This document shows, piece by piece, positions 43,824 through 55,100 of a stretch of DNA of 64,000 nt; the stretch's first letter is position 1, and each line of letters begins with the position of its first letter. This DNA is from Lindgomyces ingoldianus (Eukaryota > Ascomycota > Dothideomycetes > Pleosporales > Lindgomycetaceae). Position numbers and translations under genes: made by a program. The notes under the pieces are model-generated. The model saw only the letters and a list, made by a program, of their open reading frames with translations, was not told the origin of the DNA and made no database searches. Location of the stretch: the NCBI RefSeq assembly GCF_010093535.1, contig NW_022985180.1, forward strand, positions 69,748-133,747, in the 5' to 3' direction.

Positions 43824-45189
43824 ATGATGTGGGAGAGTGTATATAGACTACGCTTCGTGCTTCTCACGACATTGGTCTTCTTGTTGAGCACTCCGATTGT
43901 TTCTGCGGGACTCGGGTTGATTTCGCAGCCGAAGATGTTTCGGGAGTTGGTATGCGGTGCACAAACACTGCAGGTCACTGTGAAAGCTAACAACATCAGG
44001 TCTCAGCAAGCGTTGTGCTTCTGGCCAGTATGCGAAAAAATCACTTCCGATTTTATGTATATTACTTACTGGAGTAGATGGCCCTTTTCCCGCTGCAGCA
44101 TCCACACATTCCGATCTCCGCCTAAACCACATTCAAGTCATTGGCACGCACAATTCATACCACCGTGAAATCAATCTCGCTGAACGCACAATCTTCGAAA
44201 AATTCGTGCCCTCGCCTCAAAATTACTACTATTCACATTCCATGCTCTCTGACCAACTACAATACCAATTCGTCCGCAGCTTAGAACTCGATCTCCATTC
44301 CGATGAAAAAGGAGGACTGTACTACCCACCACTCATCTGGACCTTGAGTAATTTGACAGATGAGCAGAGGCCATTCAATGGGGAAGTGTTGAAGAAACCC
44401 GGAATCAAAGTTTTCCACGTCACAGACTTCGATCCGAATGCTGTTTGTCATACTTTCATCGATTGCCTCAAGAACTTAAAGACCTGGTCCGATGCAAACC
44501 CAACGCATGTTCCGATTCTCATCGACCTGGAACTCAAGACCGACGCCGACGCCTGCATCATCGGCGGCGTATGCGCCGAAGAAGCCAAGAACTGGACCCT
44601 TTCTCGACTCCTCAACATCGACCAGGAAATCCGTTCCGTTCTCCCTGCAAAGCAGCTTCTTACGCCCGATGACGTCCGCCAGAAAGGACTCACCCTCGAG
44701 CAATCTGTTCTACAGCACGGATGGCCTCGGCTTGATGATGTGCGCGGGAAATTCATGTTCTATTTCGACAATGACCCGAAAGCCAACATCACGACTGATC
44801 CAAGGAACCTGTACACCGCGAACGGCCATGAATCCCTTCAAAACCGCACCATTTTCACTAACGCGTTAGAGGGGTCTCCAGATTGCGCATTCATCAAGCA
44901 TAACCAACCCGTTGGCGCCGACCTCGTTGAAATCCAACGTCTAGTGAAGAAAGGCTATATCGTGCGAACGAGAGCAGATGAGCCAATCAGCACAGTCTTA
45001 GCGAAGAACACGACAATGCGGGATTCCGCCTTCAAGAGCGGGGCGCAGATTGTTAGTACGGATTTTCCGGTGTATAGATTGGCTGCGAGATGGGATTGGG
45101 ATTATGTGACACAGTTGGAGGGCGTGAAGGTCGCGAGGTGTAACCCAGTGACTGCACCGGGCTGGTGTCGGGATGGGATATTGGAGTAG
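43824..45189 (+). CDS. Secreted PI-PLC-C1-type phosphodiesterase, about 421 aa
   Basis: Three exons: 43824-43949, 44000-44027 and 44078-45189 (intron 2 could end at 44074 instead, adding one residue). Both introns are about 50 bp with GTATGC donors and CTAAC/CTTAC branch points. The protein has an N-terminal hydrophobic signal segment, then Gly-Thr-His-Asn-Ser-Tyr-His, Leu-Glu-Leu-Asp-Leu-His and Lys-Val-Phe-His-Val-Thr-Asp, the active-site pattern of the Ca2+-dependent phosphoinositide phospholipase C family (PF16670-like, TIM barrel). Several NxT/S sites and Cys pairs fit secretion. A TATATA motif at 43838 lies inside exon 1, so the ATG at 43935 (Met-Phe-Arg-Glu-Leu, 384 aa) is a serious alternative start. 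Confidence 0.85.
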
Positions 45190-48100
45190 AAAGACAGAAG
45201 ATAAACCGCTATCGACGTTTTCCCTAGTTTCAGCGAGAAATTAGAGACAGCTAACCTGAACACAAACCACGTTATGTGATAGCATTCAATAGGAATACCG
45301 TGAGCAGAAGAAGCAAGGTCAAATCCCATGCACATAGTATTAGCAAACATCGAAGGGAATATTTTTATTCCAAAATGAAGCTTGCAGGCCTCTAATGTTG
45401 TCACATCAGTATCAACATTCTCGTACTTGCTCATTAGCAAAGGTAATGTTATGTAGAATCCGTTCTAATCCCTGAACTTCTCAACAAATTTTTCTAACCC
45501 ATTGTCCTAAAACGTTATCATGACGATGCAATCCCAGCCTAAAATCAAGCACTCCCAAAATGCACGCGTGTCCTTACCGCTCGATATCGTCACTAAGCCG
45601 GGGCAGTGACATCCTATCCCCACTAGTTCCCAACCCTGCTGTCCATCGCCGTTTAGGTAGCTGCCTGCGTTTCTTCGGTGGAGTGCGGAGTCCCCTGATA
45701 CGATGGCTGGCGCAGGTGGGTCGGCCTTTGGCGCCAAGCGGCTGACTTAGAGCGCTGGTGCGTTGGTAGGGGTGGTGCTTGTGCTGCTACTGCTCCCACT
45801 CCTCGTTTCGTAATAGCGGGGATAGAATACTCTTCCGTACCCATTTCATCATTGGGTTACATCTTTGTTCCTTATTCTCCTTGACCAGCTTCATGCGCTC
45901 TAGGTCGGATTCCCCGGGTGATCTGGCAACAAGAAGTGTCTCCTCTTAAGTTGGGGGGCTTTTCTAGTTCGTAATGCTCATTTTGACGAGGTGCTAGGAT
46001 GGAGGTGCGGAAGGACAGTGGCAGCATCGTACAGGATGTAGATGGCGGTGCTTTTTGGCGGCTCGGGGCCAATTGGTGGCAGGTTCCTCCTGGTGGGCAG
46101 GTAGAAAGGGGGTCGGTGGGCCGGTGCAGTGTGATGTGTAGCCACTCGCTGTGTATGTGGTTTCGTGGAAATATGCTGTTTTAAATTCCCGGCTACAGCC
46201 AGCTTTGGTGCGAGTGTGCACATTTGGGGGGGCAGAAGTGGATTTTCAGCCTTACTGTTCTTACTGAATAATCTCATCGGAACGTAAAGTGTGAAGCTTT
46301 TGGGAGCAGCAGAGGCACGAGGAACCCGATTGGGTTCTAAAAGAGTGTTCCTAAGAGTCAACATATGCAAGGGGCGAGCTAGGAAGCAGGGTAGGCAACA
46401 TATGACTAAGCATGCAGCAAGCAGTAGGTCCTGAGCATTTGGCGGAACTCGGAGAGCCCCGGAACAGCAAACAAAAGTTTCTCTGATGAGTGGTGATGGT
46501 TTTGATAGCTGTATGATAGATGTAGCGGTTGCGATGAGTAGTGATGGCAGGCGTCGAAGTGTAGTACTGTTGTGTGGCGGGTAGGAAGTGAGTGGCTGTG
46601 AACATCTCAGTCAGGAGCGGAATAGGGGTTTATAAAAGCAGATCTGGTCTAGCCCTGGAGAGTGACCCGGATAGTATCAGAATGCAAGGGAAGCAATTGT
46701 TGAGCGAACGACAAGCGCGACCCGAACATTTTACTAGGAACCTTGGAACCTTGGAACCTAGGGCGTTTGTGGGGTGTGCCGTCAAAGCATTATCGTGAGA
46801 TCCGTGAGGACATATCAACATCGTCAGACTGATATATCCTGAAAAGGGGCGGGTAAGTTTCGACACTACCATGAATTCCTAGCTCTAATCCCTATACAAG
46901 ACATCACCTTGATGAATTCATATCTCAGCTATCTCACACCAAACAAAACACTCTTAAGGATATGTTCGCATATGAAAGGCTAAAGCGCACAGTTCCAACT
47001 CTTTAATTTCTCTCAACCTCCTAAACCCTTACCCAGGTCTCCGGAGTATGTTAGTAGAGTAGGTTAATTCCCCGTCCAATATTTTGCCAACGCTGCGACA
47101 AGTTGTCGTAGCTGCAGTGTGCCTCGTGGCGAACGATGGTGATATCACCGTGCGTTGCTAATTCACCAATTTTAGTCTCGCTACAACAATTCAAAGAAAC
47201 AACTTCTAATACTGATCTGGGGCAAGGCTGCATGTTCAAAACTTGTCCTTCTGCTGTCTCATTAGTCCTTCACTCGACTACACCAAAACTACCCACCGTT
47301 CACTCGGGCAACACCACAGTTCAACGATAGCGAACACCTCCAAATGTATCACTATTTATTAAGCTCAAATACGCCAAAAAGGGAGTCAGTTTATTTCTAC
47401 AATTCGACAATGGCATCGACTTCCTCGTCGCTACTCTACCATATGCAGAACATTTGACTCCGCCTTCGGGGCAACTATAACCTCATCATAACATCCTAAG
47501 TCTCGTAGAATGTATACAAAGCTCTACATCTTCCTCAGAAGCAAGAACTCCTCATGTCTCGTAAAAAGGCTACCCCAAAGCCAAAACCCCTCTTTCAACC
47601 TCCCACCTCTCCCCACCTCAGATCCTCTCTACCTCTTGCACCCCTCCTCAATTACCGCCGCCTCTCCTAATTCCTTCATTCATACCCTAAAGTCCTTCTC
47701 ATAAACCACCAGGTCATCCATGTACTCCCAAGACCACCACTCCCACCATCCAAAACTCAACTCCGGTTTTGACCACGCCAAATACTGTAGCTACTGCAGC
47801 TGCAACCACTCTCCCAACTGTAGTCCATTCGGCTACGCCAGCTCAGGGGTTTGTTGTAAGCCATAATTGGAGTTGGGATAAGAGAGCTACTGAGCCTTGG
47901 CGGCTATTTATGATAGATAATTGAGCACCTGCCAGCGGTCTTAGATTTCAATTGCAAATTTCTTAGCCTTCTATCTGCAGCAGTAGTAATTGCGACCTCC
48001 TCTGCTCAATTTATGCCCCAAGGCTCTTATATATAGAAGACTGGGACCAGGAATCAATCAAGTGTCTACAATGGTGTAGCGCAGCCAAGATATTTGCAGA

Positions 48101-48566
48101 CTTCCAGAATAAGAGGGTACAAGAGCTGTCTCATTAATTGTGATTTTGGCTTTACTTAACGGTTATAGATTCTCCTTCCGCTTCGGAGCAATCTTCTGCC
48201 TTTTTACTTTCCCTTCCGATACCTGAGCAGGGGTTGCGCGCAAAGAGTGCTGGGGTTTCTTGGCATGCGGAAGCTCGTGTCGAAGGAACAGGGGTTAGTT
48301 TGCCCGGTCAAAACATACCTAGTCATTTTCATTCTACAGATGTTACACGATGTTCAAGTTACTGAGATGAGAGAGAATTATTAGAACAAAGTCCATTTGA
48401 AAGAGGGGCATCAATGAGAACACACATTGCCATATTCCTATTCAGCCAATCTCCTAGCAACCCCACCCTCGTGTTTTCCCCTTCTTCAAAACCAACCCTT
48501 CCGTACTTCCCCACAAATTCATCCGCACTCCGCACTCCGCACTCCGCACTCTGCACTCCGCAACCC
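45190..48566. other. 3.4-kb intergenic region, no supportable gene
   Basis: Composition is normal, but every open frame is short and lacks family motifs, splice-linked extension or codon bias. TATA-like motifs occur (for example GTTTATAAAAGC near 46630). A non-coding transcript or unrecognised short gene cannot be excluded. Confidence 0.4.
48528..48566. repeat. 7-bp tandem repeat at the transporter stop codon
   Basis: About five to six copies of CCGCACT (one variant CTGCACT) end directly at the stop codon of the sugar transporter (48567). Confidence 0.85.
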
Positions 48567-50348
48567 CTAACTACCCTTCCCCTCCGTCGCCTCCATCCTC
48601 ACGGGGCTCTCCTGCCTCCTCATCGCCGCTTCCTTATCATCAATCTCGCCCCCTTCAGCACGTCGAATCTTCTGGAACTCCACCTTCGTCTTCCATGCTG
48701 GAATGTGATGTTCGAACATCTGTTCAACTTCCTCGAGCGTCTTTCCGGAAGTCTCTGGGAACATGAAAAAGACGTGAATAGCCATGGTAGTACAGAAGAC
48801 GCCGAAGATGATGTAGACTTTCCACTGGATGTTGACGAATGCCGGGGGCACGAAGTACGAGAGTGCGAAGTTGAAGATCCAGTTAGAGCATGTGGTAATT
48901 GCGACTGCCTTTCCTCGAAGACGGAGGGGGAAGAGCTCGGGTGGGTAGATCCAAGAGACGGGTCCCCAAGTTGGGGCGAAAGATGCGACAAAGAGGTATG
49001 TGCAGGCGATGACAGCTCGTGCAGGAGCGCCCTTGATTTGCCATGATTCTTCGGCAACGTGGTCAACGCCACCAGGGGGAGCGGGAGATCCATAGGTTGC
49101 CATGAGACCTGCATTAGCGTACATCCAGGTTGCCATGAGTGTTGCACCGATGAGGAGAGGCAGGCGGCGACCCCAGCGGTCGATATATACGAGGGCGAAG
49201 ATTGTCATGCCGACATTAATAACGTACTGGATAGATGAAGCAATTAGGTTGGTGTCACCAGACAAACCAGCCATGCCAAACACATACGTAATATAGTACA
49301 TCTAAAAGGGGAGTTAGTAATTCCACTAACGAGAAGATTCTCCAGGTCTGACACACCATGACATTCATGCCAGTCAACTGACTCCAAATTTGTGTGAATA
49401 CACCAATATGCAACCGATTCAGCATCTTCGGCTTGAAGAGCTCGAGGAAGGAGGCGTCCCTGTTTGCGCGCTCGAATTCAACCATCTCTCTAATCTCGCT
49501 CAATTCGAGGAGAACGAATGGAGCGTTCATGTCACCTTTGGAATGGACCAGAGCAAGGACAGAGTGGCAGTCATCCCAGCGATCCTTCTTAGCGAGCCAA
49601 CGTGGAGACTCTGGTAAGAAGATCAGGCCAAAGTAAAGACCGATGGCAGGAAGCATCTGAAGGCCCCACGGAACACGGAATGCCGCAACTCCGTTGATGT
49701 AACTGCAGCCGTACGAGATGTAGAACATGATCAATATACCCCAGGTGATAGCCCATTGCTGAGCTCCAACGACACGACCACGCTTAGATGGTGGAGCAAG
49801 CTCAGAAACATATACGGGAACTTGAGCCGAGCATATACCGACCGCGATACCGTTGATGAAGCGGCCGACGACCAGCATACCAATATTCTGCGAGGCGCAG
49901 ACCAGAATTGAGCCAATGCACCAGATTATGCATCCAATTTGAATTGAAGTTTTGCGTCCCCAGATATCAGAGAGGAAACCCGAGGCAATGGCACCAAGGA
50001 AGCTACCTCCCGGCATACTAGCAGTTATACCACCTTGGACATCACTCCTGGGCCCAGAGCAGTCAGATTCGCCGTCAAATCCTGGGCCATGAGGTCCTTG
50101 GTTGAAGTAGCATTTGTATTGTTTCGTTCCAAGGCTGCAAAGTGTTAGAATTCCATCATTTACAAATGGGTTACTAAAAAGTTTCTGTAAGACCTAAAGC
50201 ATACATTGCGCTCATTGATGAGATGTCGAAACCGAACAACCCACCGCCAATAACGCTAATAGCGGTGATGACATAGATGTCTGAAACATGTTCGCATCAG
50301 TCGAGAACACACAGGTACGTGGGGACCGTTTTACTTACTTCCGATCAT
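48567..50348 (-). CDS. HXT-type MFS sugar transporter, 532 aa
   Basis: Four exons on the minus strand: 50348-50339 (10 nt), 50280-50205, 50134-49357 and 49301-48567, with introns of 58, 70 and 55 bp. The join gives Met-Ile-Gly-Asn-Ile-Tyr-Val-Ile-Thr, then Gly-Phe-Asp-Ile-Ser-Ser-Met-Ser-Ala-Ile-Leu-Gly-Thr-Lys-Gln-Tyr, typical of the family. Signatures in order are Asp-Ile-Trp-Gly-Arg-Lys (loop 2-3), Val-Gly-Arg-Phe-Ile-Asn-Gly, Pro-Glu-Ser-Pro-Arg, Gln-Leu-Thr-Gly-Met-Asn, Asp-Arg-Trp-Gly-Arg-Arg, and Pro-Glu-Thr-Ser-Gly-Lys-Thr-Leu-Glu-Glu. The predicted product is a twelve-helix plasma-membrane hexose:proton symporter. A TATAAA motif on the minus strand near 50455 is about 105 bp upstream. 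The exact sugar is unknown. Confidence 0.93.
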
Positions 50349-52148
50349 GGCTGCTCTTTTTCTCCCTCGGTCCAGCCAGTTGGGTAACCTACCAGACTTG
50401 AGAAAACCAGAAGAATAAAAAATGCGGGTATTCAAAGCAGGGGAAAAGTGGGTTTATATCAAGGAGCAGGACAGGAGCTCGGGGTCCCAGGAACGAAGTA
50501 ACGTGGTTCGGCCTTTGGGACCCCGCAATATCAGATGCCCTTGTGACAAGTTTCAGGACGCGGAGTTGCTGATGGATTTCCTGACGAGGTATAAAGTCCG
50601 CAATCATCGATGGTAAGTGGCTGATTTTACTCACCCAAGAGTGACAACGGTAGCTTGACAAGGGCGACTGGAGTTGGAGACTGTGAGAGGACGAAAATGG
50701 TGGCATGGACACGGCGATTAAGTCGGCGGTCGTACCCGGAGTTACGATTTTCATGAGCTTGTGATCGAGAGATATGATCATCATGACATACCCAAACCGA
50801 CCAGCAGATGAGCTCAACCTTCTTAGGCAACAACCAATAAATTCATATCTTTTTACCAGATCTTACATGGGCGTTTCTTCTTTTCCTCTTCACGTACTTT
50901 TCAACACCATAACACGTGGTAGTGTTTTTCTCAATGCAAGTATTCGCAACCTCAAACCCCAGTGACGTCATAGCTCGTCACGCGACTCAAGCAGGGTGAA
51001 TGGATCATAGCCAATCCGGTCACAACGCTGACCCAACAATCCCGGTTTTCCGCACGCCATGTAACCCTCTCACGTTAGAGGCTTGATACCGTTGCCGTCG
51101 ATCACCGCCTCCGTTGGGAATGAAAGCTTGACTAGTAAGCCGATGTGCCGAGACGCCTTAGCCGGCGCATGAAAAGTCTTTGAAGGCACAACCAACATCC
51201 TCTTCCCAGCGTTTAGTGACCGACGTGGCGTGCTGTCAAGGTGTTGGAAGCGATGGGGGGTGCTGCGGGCGCTGAGAAGCGTTGTAGCGACTTCGGCCGT
51301 TGGGTTTCCGAAGTAGGATGGAATGTTGTCGCGGAGTAAGGGTTTCCTCGGACTCGGATTCGCCGAGCCGTGCTTCGCGCTTCGAGCCACTGTAAGAGAA
51401 CAAATTTGCTTACACGGTATTCCATGCCGACAAACAAGGTGTTGATGCTTGTCAATTAAATGTGATGAGATGGGACGAGAAGCAGAAAAGCAACCGCAAA
51501 CGGGGTATCTGAAAGTAAAAGAATGGACAGAAAAGCCTGCTACAACTTTTCTACGAAGTTACCCTTAATATTCCCCTCTCAGAATCACTTCGAGTTTAAA
51601 ACCCATCCCACAGCCTGTGCTGCAGTCGGATAAATATCCAGATGAGGAAACGCGCATCAGCGATCGATGCTTCTTGTGAAACACGGAATTGAACATTCTC
51701 AGGTCACCAAACTGGCCCACCCACACATTTCGGAACTCGGAATCGCAAGGTAAGGCTATCTTTGTGTAGTATAGTTTGTCCAATCTCACCGTAGCAAGAT
51801 ATCATGATCAATAGCTTGGTAGCTCACATCCTGGGCGGAAAAGCTCCCTTGTGTATGAAAGTGACTCGAGATAGAACTCCATACCGCACTAAGGGCTAGT
51901 CGGGCTAGCAGCCATCTAACTTCTACCGTAGGCACCAATATACCGTGGCAAACGTCTTAACCACCCGCTTTCTTCGCTTTATAAACGAAAATGACTCTCT
52001 ACGAATGCCGACAGAGCGAGAGATGTCAACACAACCCCCAGTACTTCAAGAGCACACTCCTTCAAAGTTTTCGTATCTGGAACACGCAAACACAACTGAT
52101 ATCTAGACTCTAACGCAATGGTCCTCCCATCATATCCCGAATCCCCAT
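50349..52148. other. 1.8-kb intergenic region between transporter and UTP10
   Basis: Frames at 50389-50817 and 51070-51455 were inspected. The latter (minus strand) has a pyrimidine-rich TTGTTCTCTTACAG acceptor-like stretch before a 106-codon basic frame, so an unrecognised short spliced gene is possible, but its 5' exon could not be found. Nothing else is supportable. Confidence 0.35.
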
Positions 52149-55100
52149 CTATTGCAACATATCCTCCAATCCCTCCCCAAGCACCTCCTCCACCATCAAA
52201 ATCCACCTCTGCGTCTCTCTCTCCACAATCTCATCATCATCCTCCCTCAATTCGCTAATAAACGGCAGCATCTCTGGCAACAACCCCAGCCATTCCTCGC
52301 CTAGTCTCTTCGTTAAACTCTGCTCACACATGACCGTCGCAAGCCTTGTCTGTGTTTCTTCTGCGCGCATGTATTTGAGTAGAATTGCATTGATTTCTCG
52401 GTGGTTAGAGAAGGAGGATGACGCTGTGGCGAGCTCAGTGATGGCTGGGATGATGTCGTTAGTTATTTCAGCGGTTGCGGAGATAGTTAGTTGCTTCAGG
52501 AGGGGGTGTAAGATTGTCCCATAATGCGATGGCGCTTGCCAGAATCCTGGTGGAAAGGTTAGTGGGTGCAGAACATGAATCTCCGCACGGAGTTCATACC
52601 ATCTTGGTCATATTGAAAGCTCTTTTGAAGGGCTCCAAGGAGAGGTTGTCGAAGTCCGTGTTCGTCTCCGTAGGTTACAAGATGTTCCAAAAGAAGAGAT
52701 GCAGGCTTCACAATGTAACTCGCGTAGCTCGTAACAATCGACTGTAAAAGTTAGTATAACCCTTACGGAGTCTATAAGTAGTTTCGGCGACATACTTTAA
52801 ATCTGTCAAAGAAGGCTGTCATGAACTTGAAGAAGGTCACAGAGCGCGCGATGCCGTGAGATATACGCTCGATTGACAAAGGATCTGCCCACTTGACTAG
52901 CTGAACAAAGAAAGGTCGGAATGTAGCATCGTTCAGCTTTAGGGTCATCGAGATAACCGCTTCGACTAAGGAATCTTCTAGACGATCTAATGTGCCCTCA
53001 CTGTATGCGTCTTCGTTGTGGATTTGATTAATTGCTTGTCGAAGATCGAAGGCCCTGAGCAGTAACGAGAATAATGCAGGGCTCGCCCGGATTACTGTCG
53101 ACTTATCGTGATTCTCGATCGCGAGGAGAAGAAGTTCAAGGTGTTCATGGAATGCCTAGATAAATTTCAGAAAACAGCGGAGGATAGTGTGAAACTAGAC
53201 GTACCTTATAACCTTCACCCAAAGCATGAGGCAGAGTCGTTCCAAGAGAAGTAAATATCTCTTTCGCCCCGACACACCTTGCTATTGTCCGATAGAACTG
53301 GAGTCTATCCTGATCACATGCTTCACTTAGCTGGGATAAAGCCGACCGATGCGAGAGTTCGAGCGCTCTACTCATGTACTCCCCAGAGAACATAAAAGCT
53401 AGATGCTCAACTATATCAGACAGGAGAGCAAACACCGCATTGTGCAGACCATCATTCTTTCTGTCAATACTCTCTTCCAGATATTGGAACGCTTTGGGTA
53501 GAACGATTGGTAATAACGAGATTGCCTCGTCGCCTTCCACAACGGGTACAATAGAAGCGAGACAGAGAAGCGACAATATGCGTAACCGATCATCGCCGCT
53601 TGCCAGCGAATGTGGGCTTGCGATTGTTTGCGCAATAGCTGCAACGGCTGGCGGATCCTTTTTACCAAACCTCTCAACGATTCTATCGGTGCAGCTAACG
53701 GAAGTGATCTTAACATCGATGTCTTGAGACTTTTGTAGGACTACTCTGATTGCAGGAAGGAAACTTAGAATGGCCGAAACAGAGGTCTGTTCGTTTTGTG
53801 ACACCTTTCCTGCTCTAACCTCGACTGATTTGATGGCTGCAATTTGTACTTGATGATCCGCATTTCGGAGAAGCAATTCGGCGGATTTGATGAGGTCCAG
53901 CGTAGGTAAGAGATCGAGGCAATTGGCAAGCACACGGCTGCAAGATTGGTAAAGTCCGGGTTTACCCACCACTTTCTTAGACAGCTGGATTGTGGCCTCC
54001 AAGATTTCAGCGAAAACACTACGAGCCTCCGCTGAATCAGCACGCTTCACGAACGCTTGGACGATGTGACTTCGGAGTGCGCCATCAACAGCCAGGTCCG
54101 CTAGAGAAGATATTAGGTTCGTCAGCGCATCCTCCACTTGAGAAGGTTTCTTTTCGTTCAGGCCAAACAACGTATTCGAAATCTTTGGCTTTGGGCTAGC
54201 TGCCTCGATAACAAGGGCGAGGTATCCCTTGAAGGTCTGTAACGGTCAGGGATAAAATATCTAGCGTGTTCAGTAGAGTAATTACCTGGAGAGTTGCCAT
54301 AGGATCGAACTGTTTCAGCAGCTGGGTGATGAGTTTCCGTCCGCTGGTACCAGATGGATACCTATCAACGAGAAGGGCAATGATTGCATACAAGGAGTCT
54401 TCGGGACCGAGGGTCCGTGCCAACTCGCTGAAAAGTTTAAGTCGTCTAGGTTGAGGGATATGTTCAAAAGCGGCTGTGAAACTCAGCAGTAAATCTGCAA
54501 CTCCGGTTAAGAAATCTCTGGACTTAGTCTTGAGTGAGGCAGCCAGCTGTGGCACTACCTGCGATATGGTCTATTAAAGGTGAGTGTGTAAATACTGTAT
54601 TCAGAAGGAATTACGTACTTGATCAACTACATGAGCGGAGTAACCATCGTCTTGGCGAACCAGGGATGAGCCGATAAAGGTGAATATAGGCATAAGGTTG
54701 TGGAGAACTAACTCGGGTACCCAAGATGCTAGACTACCAATCAGAAGTAGCGCCGCATTCTGCACTTGATGGTTGGTCGAATGTCGAATGCAATCAATAA
54801 GAAGATCGGCACGGACAGAGCTACGATACTCGGCTGGATCCTTATTCTAGTTCGAAATGTCAGCTTTGTCTTATACTTTCATGGAATCAGACATACCTTG
54901 AGTTTATCGACAATCGGTGATAGCGAGTCAAGGACTAGGCTCTGTAAATAGGCAAGATTTGAACCAGATTGCTGCTTGAGTTGCTGAAGCTCGCCAAGAA
55001 TCGCAAACAAGCTTTTGAATAGCGCTGGATGATTCGAGGGATTCGAGCCTTGTACCAGCTCCAAAACGAGTGTTAATCTACGCAGAACGACTGCAGTTTC

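Noticed and set aside
44448..44756. Antisense ORFs over the phosphodiesterase
   Set aside because: Shadows of a gene with clear family motifs on the plus strand.
45200..48560. Many short ORFs between the phosphodiesterase and transporter genes
   Set aside because: No family motifs, no plausible splicing into longer frames, and inconsistent codon use.
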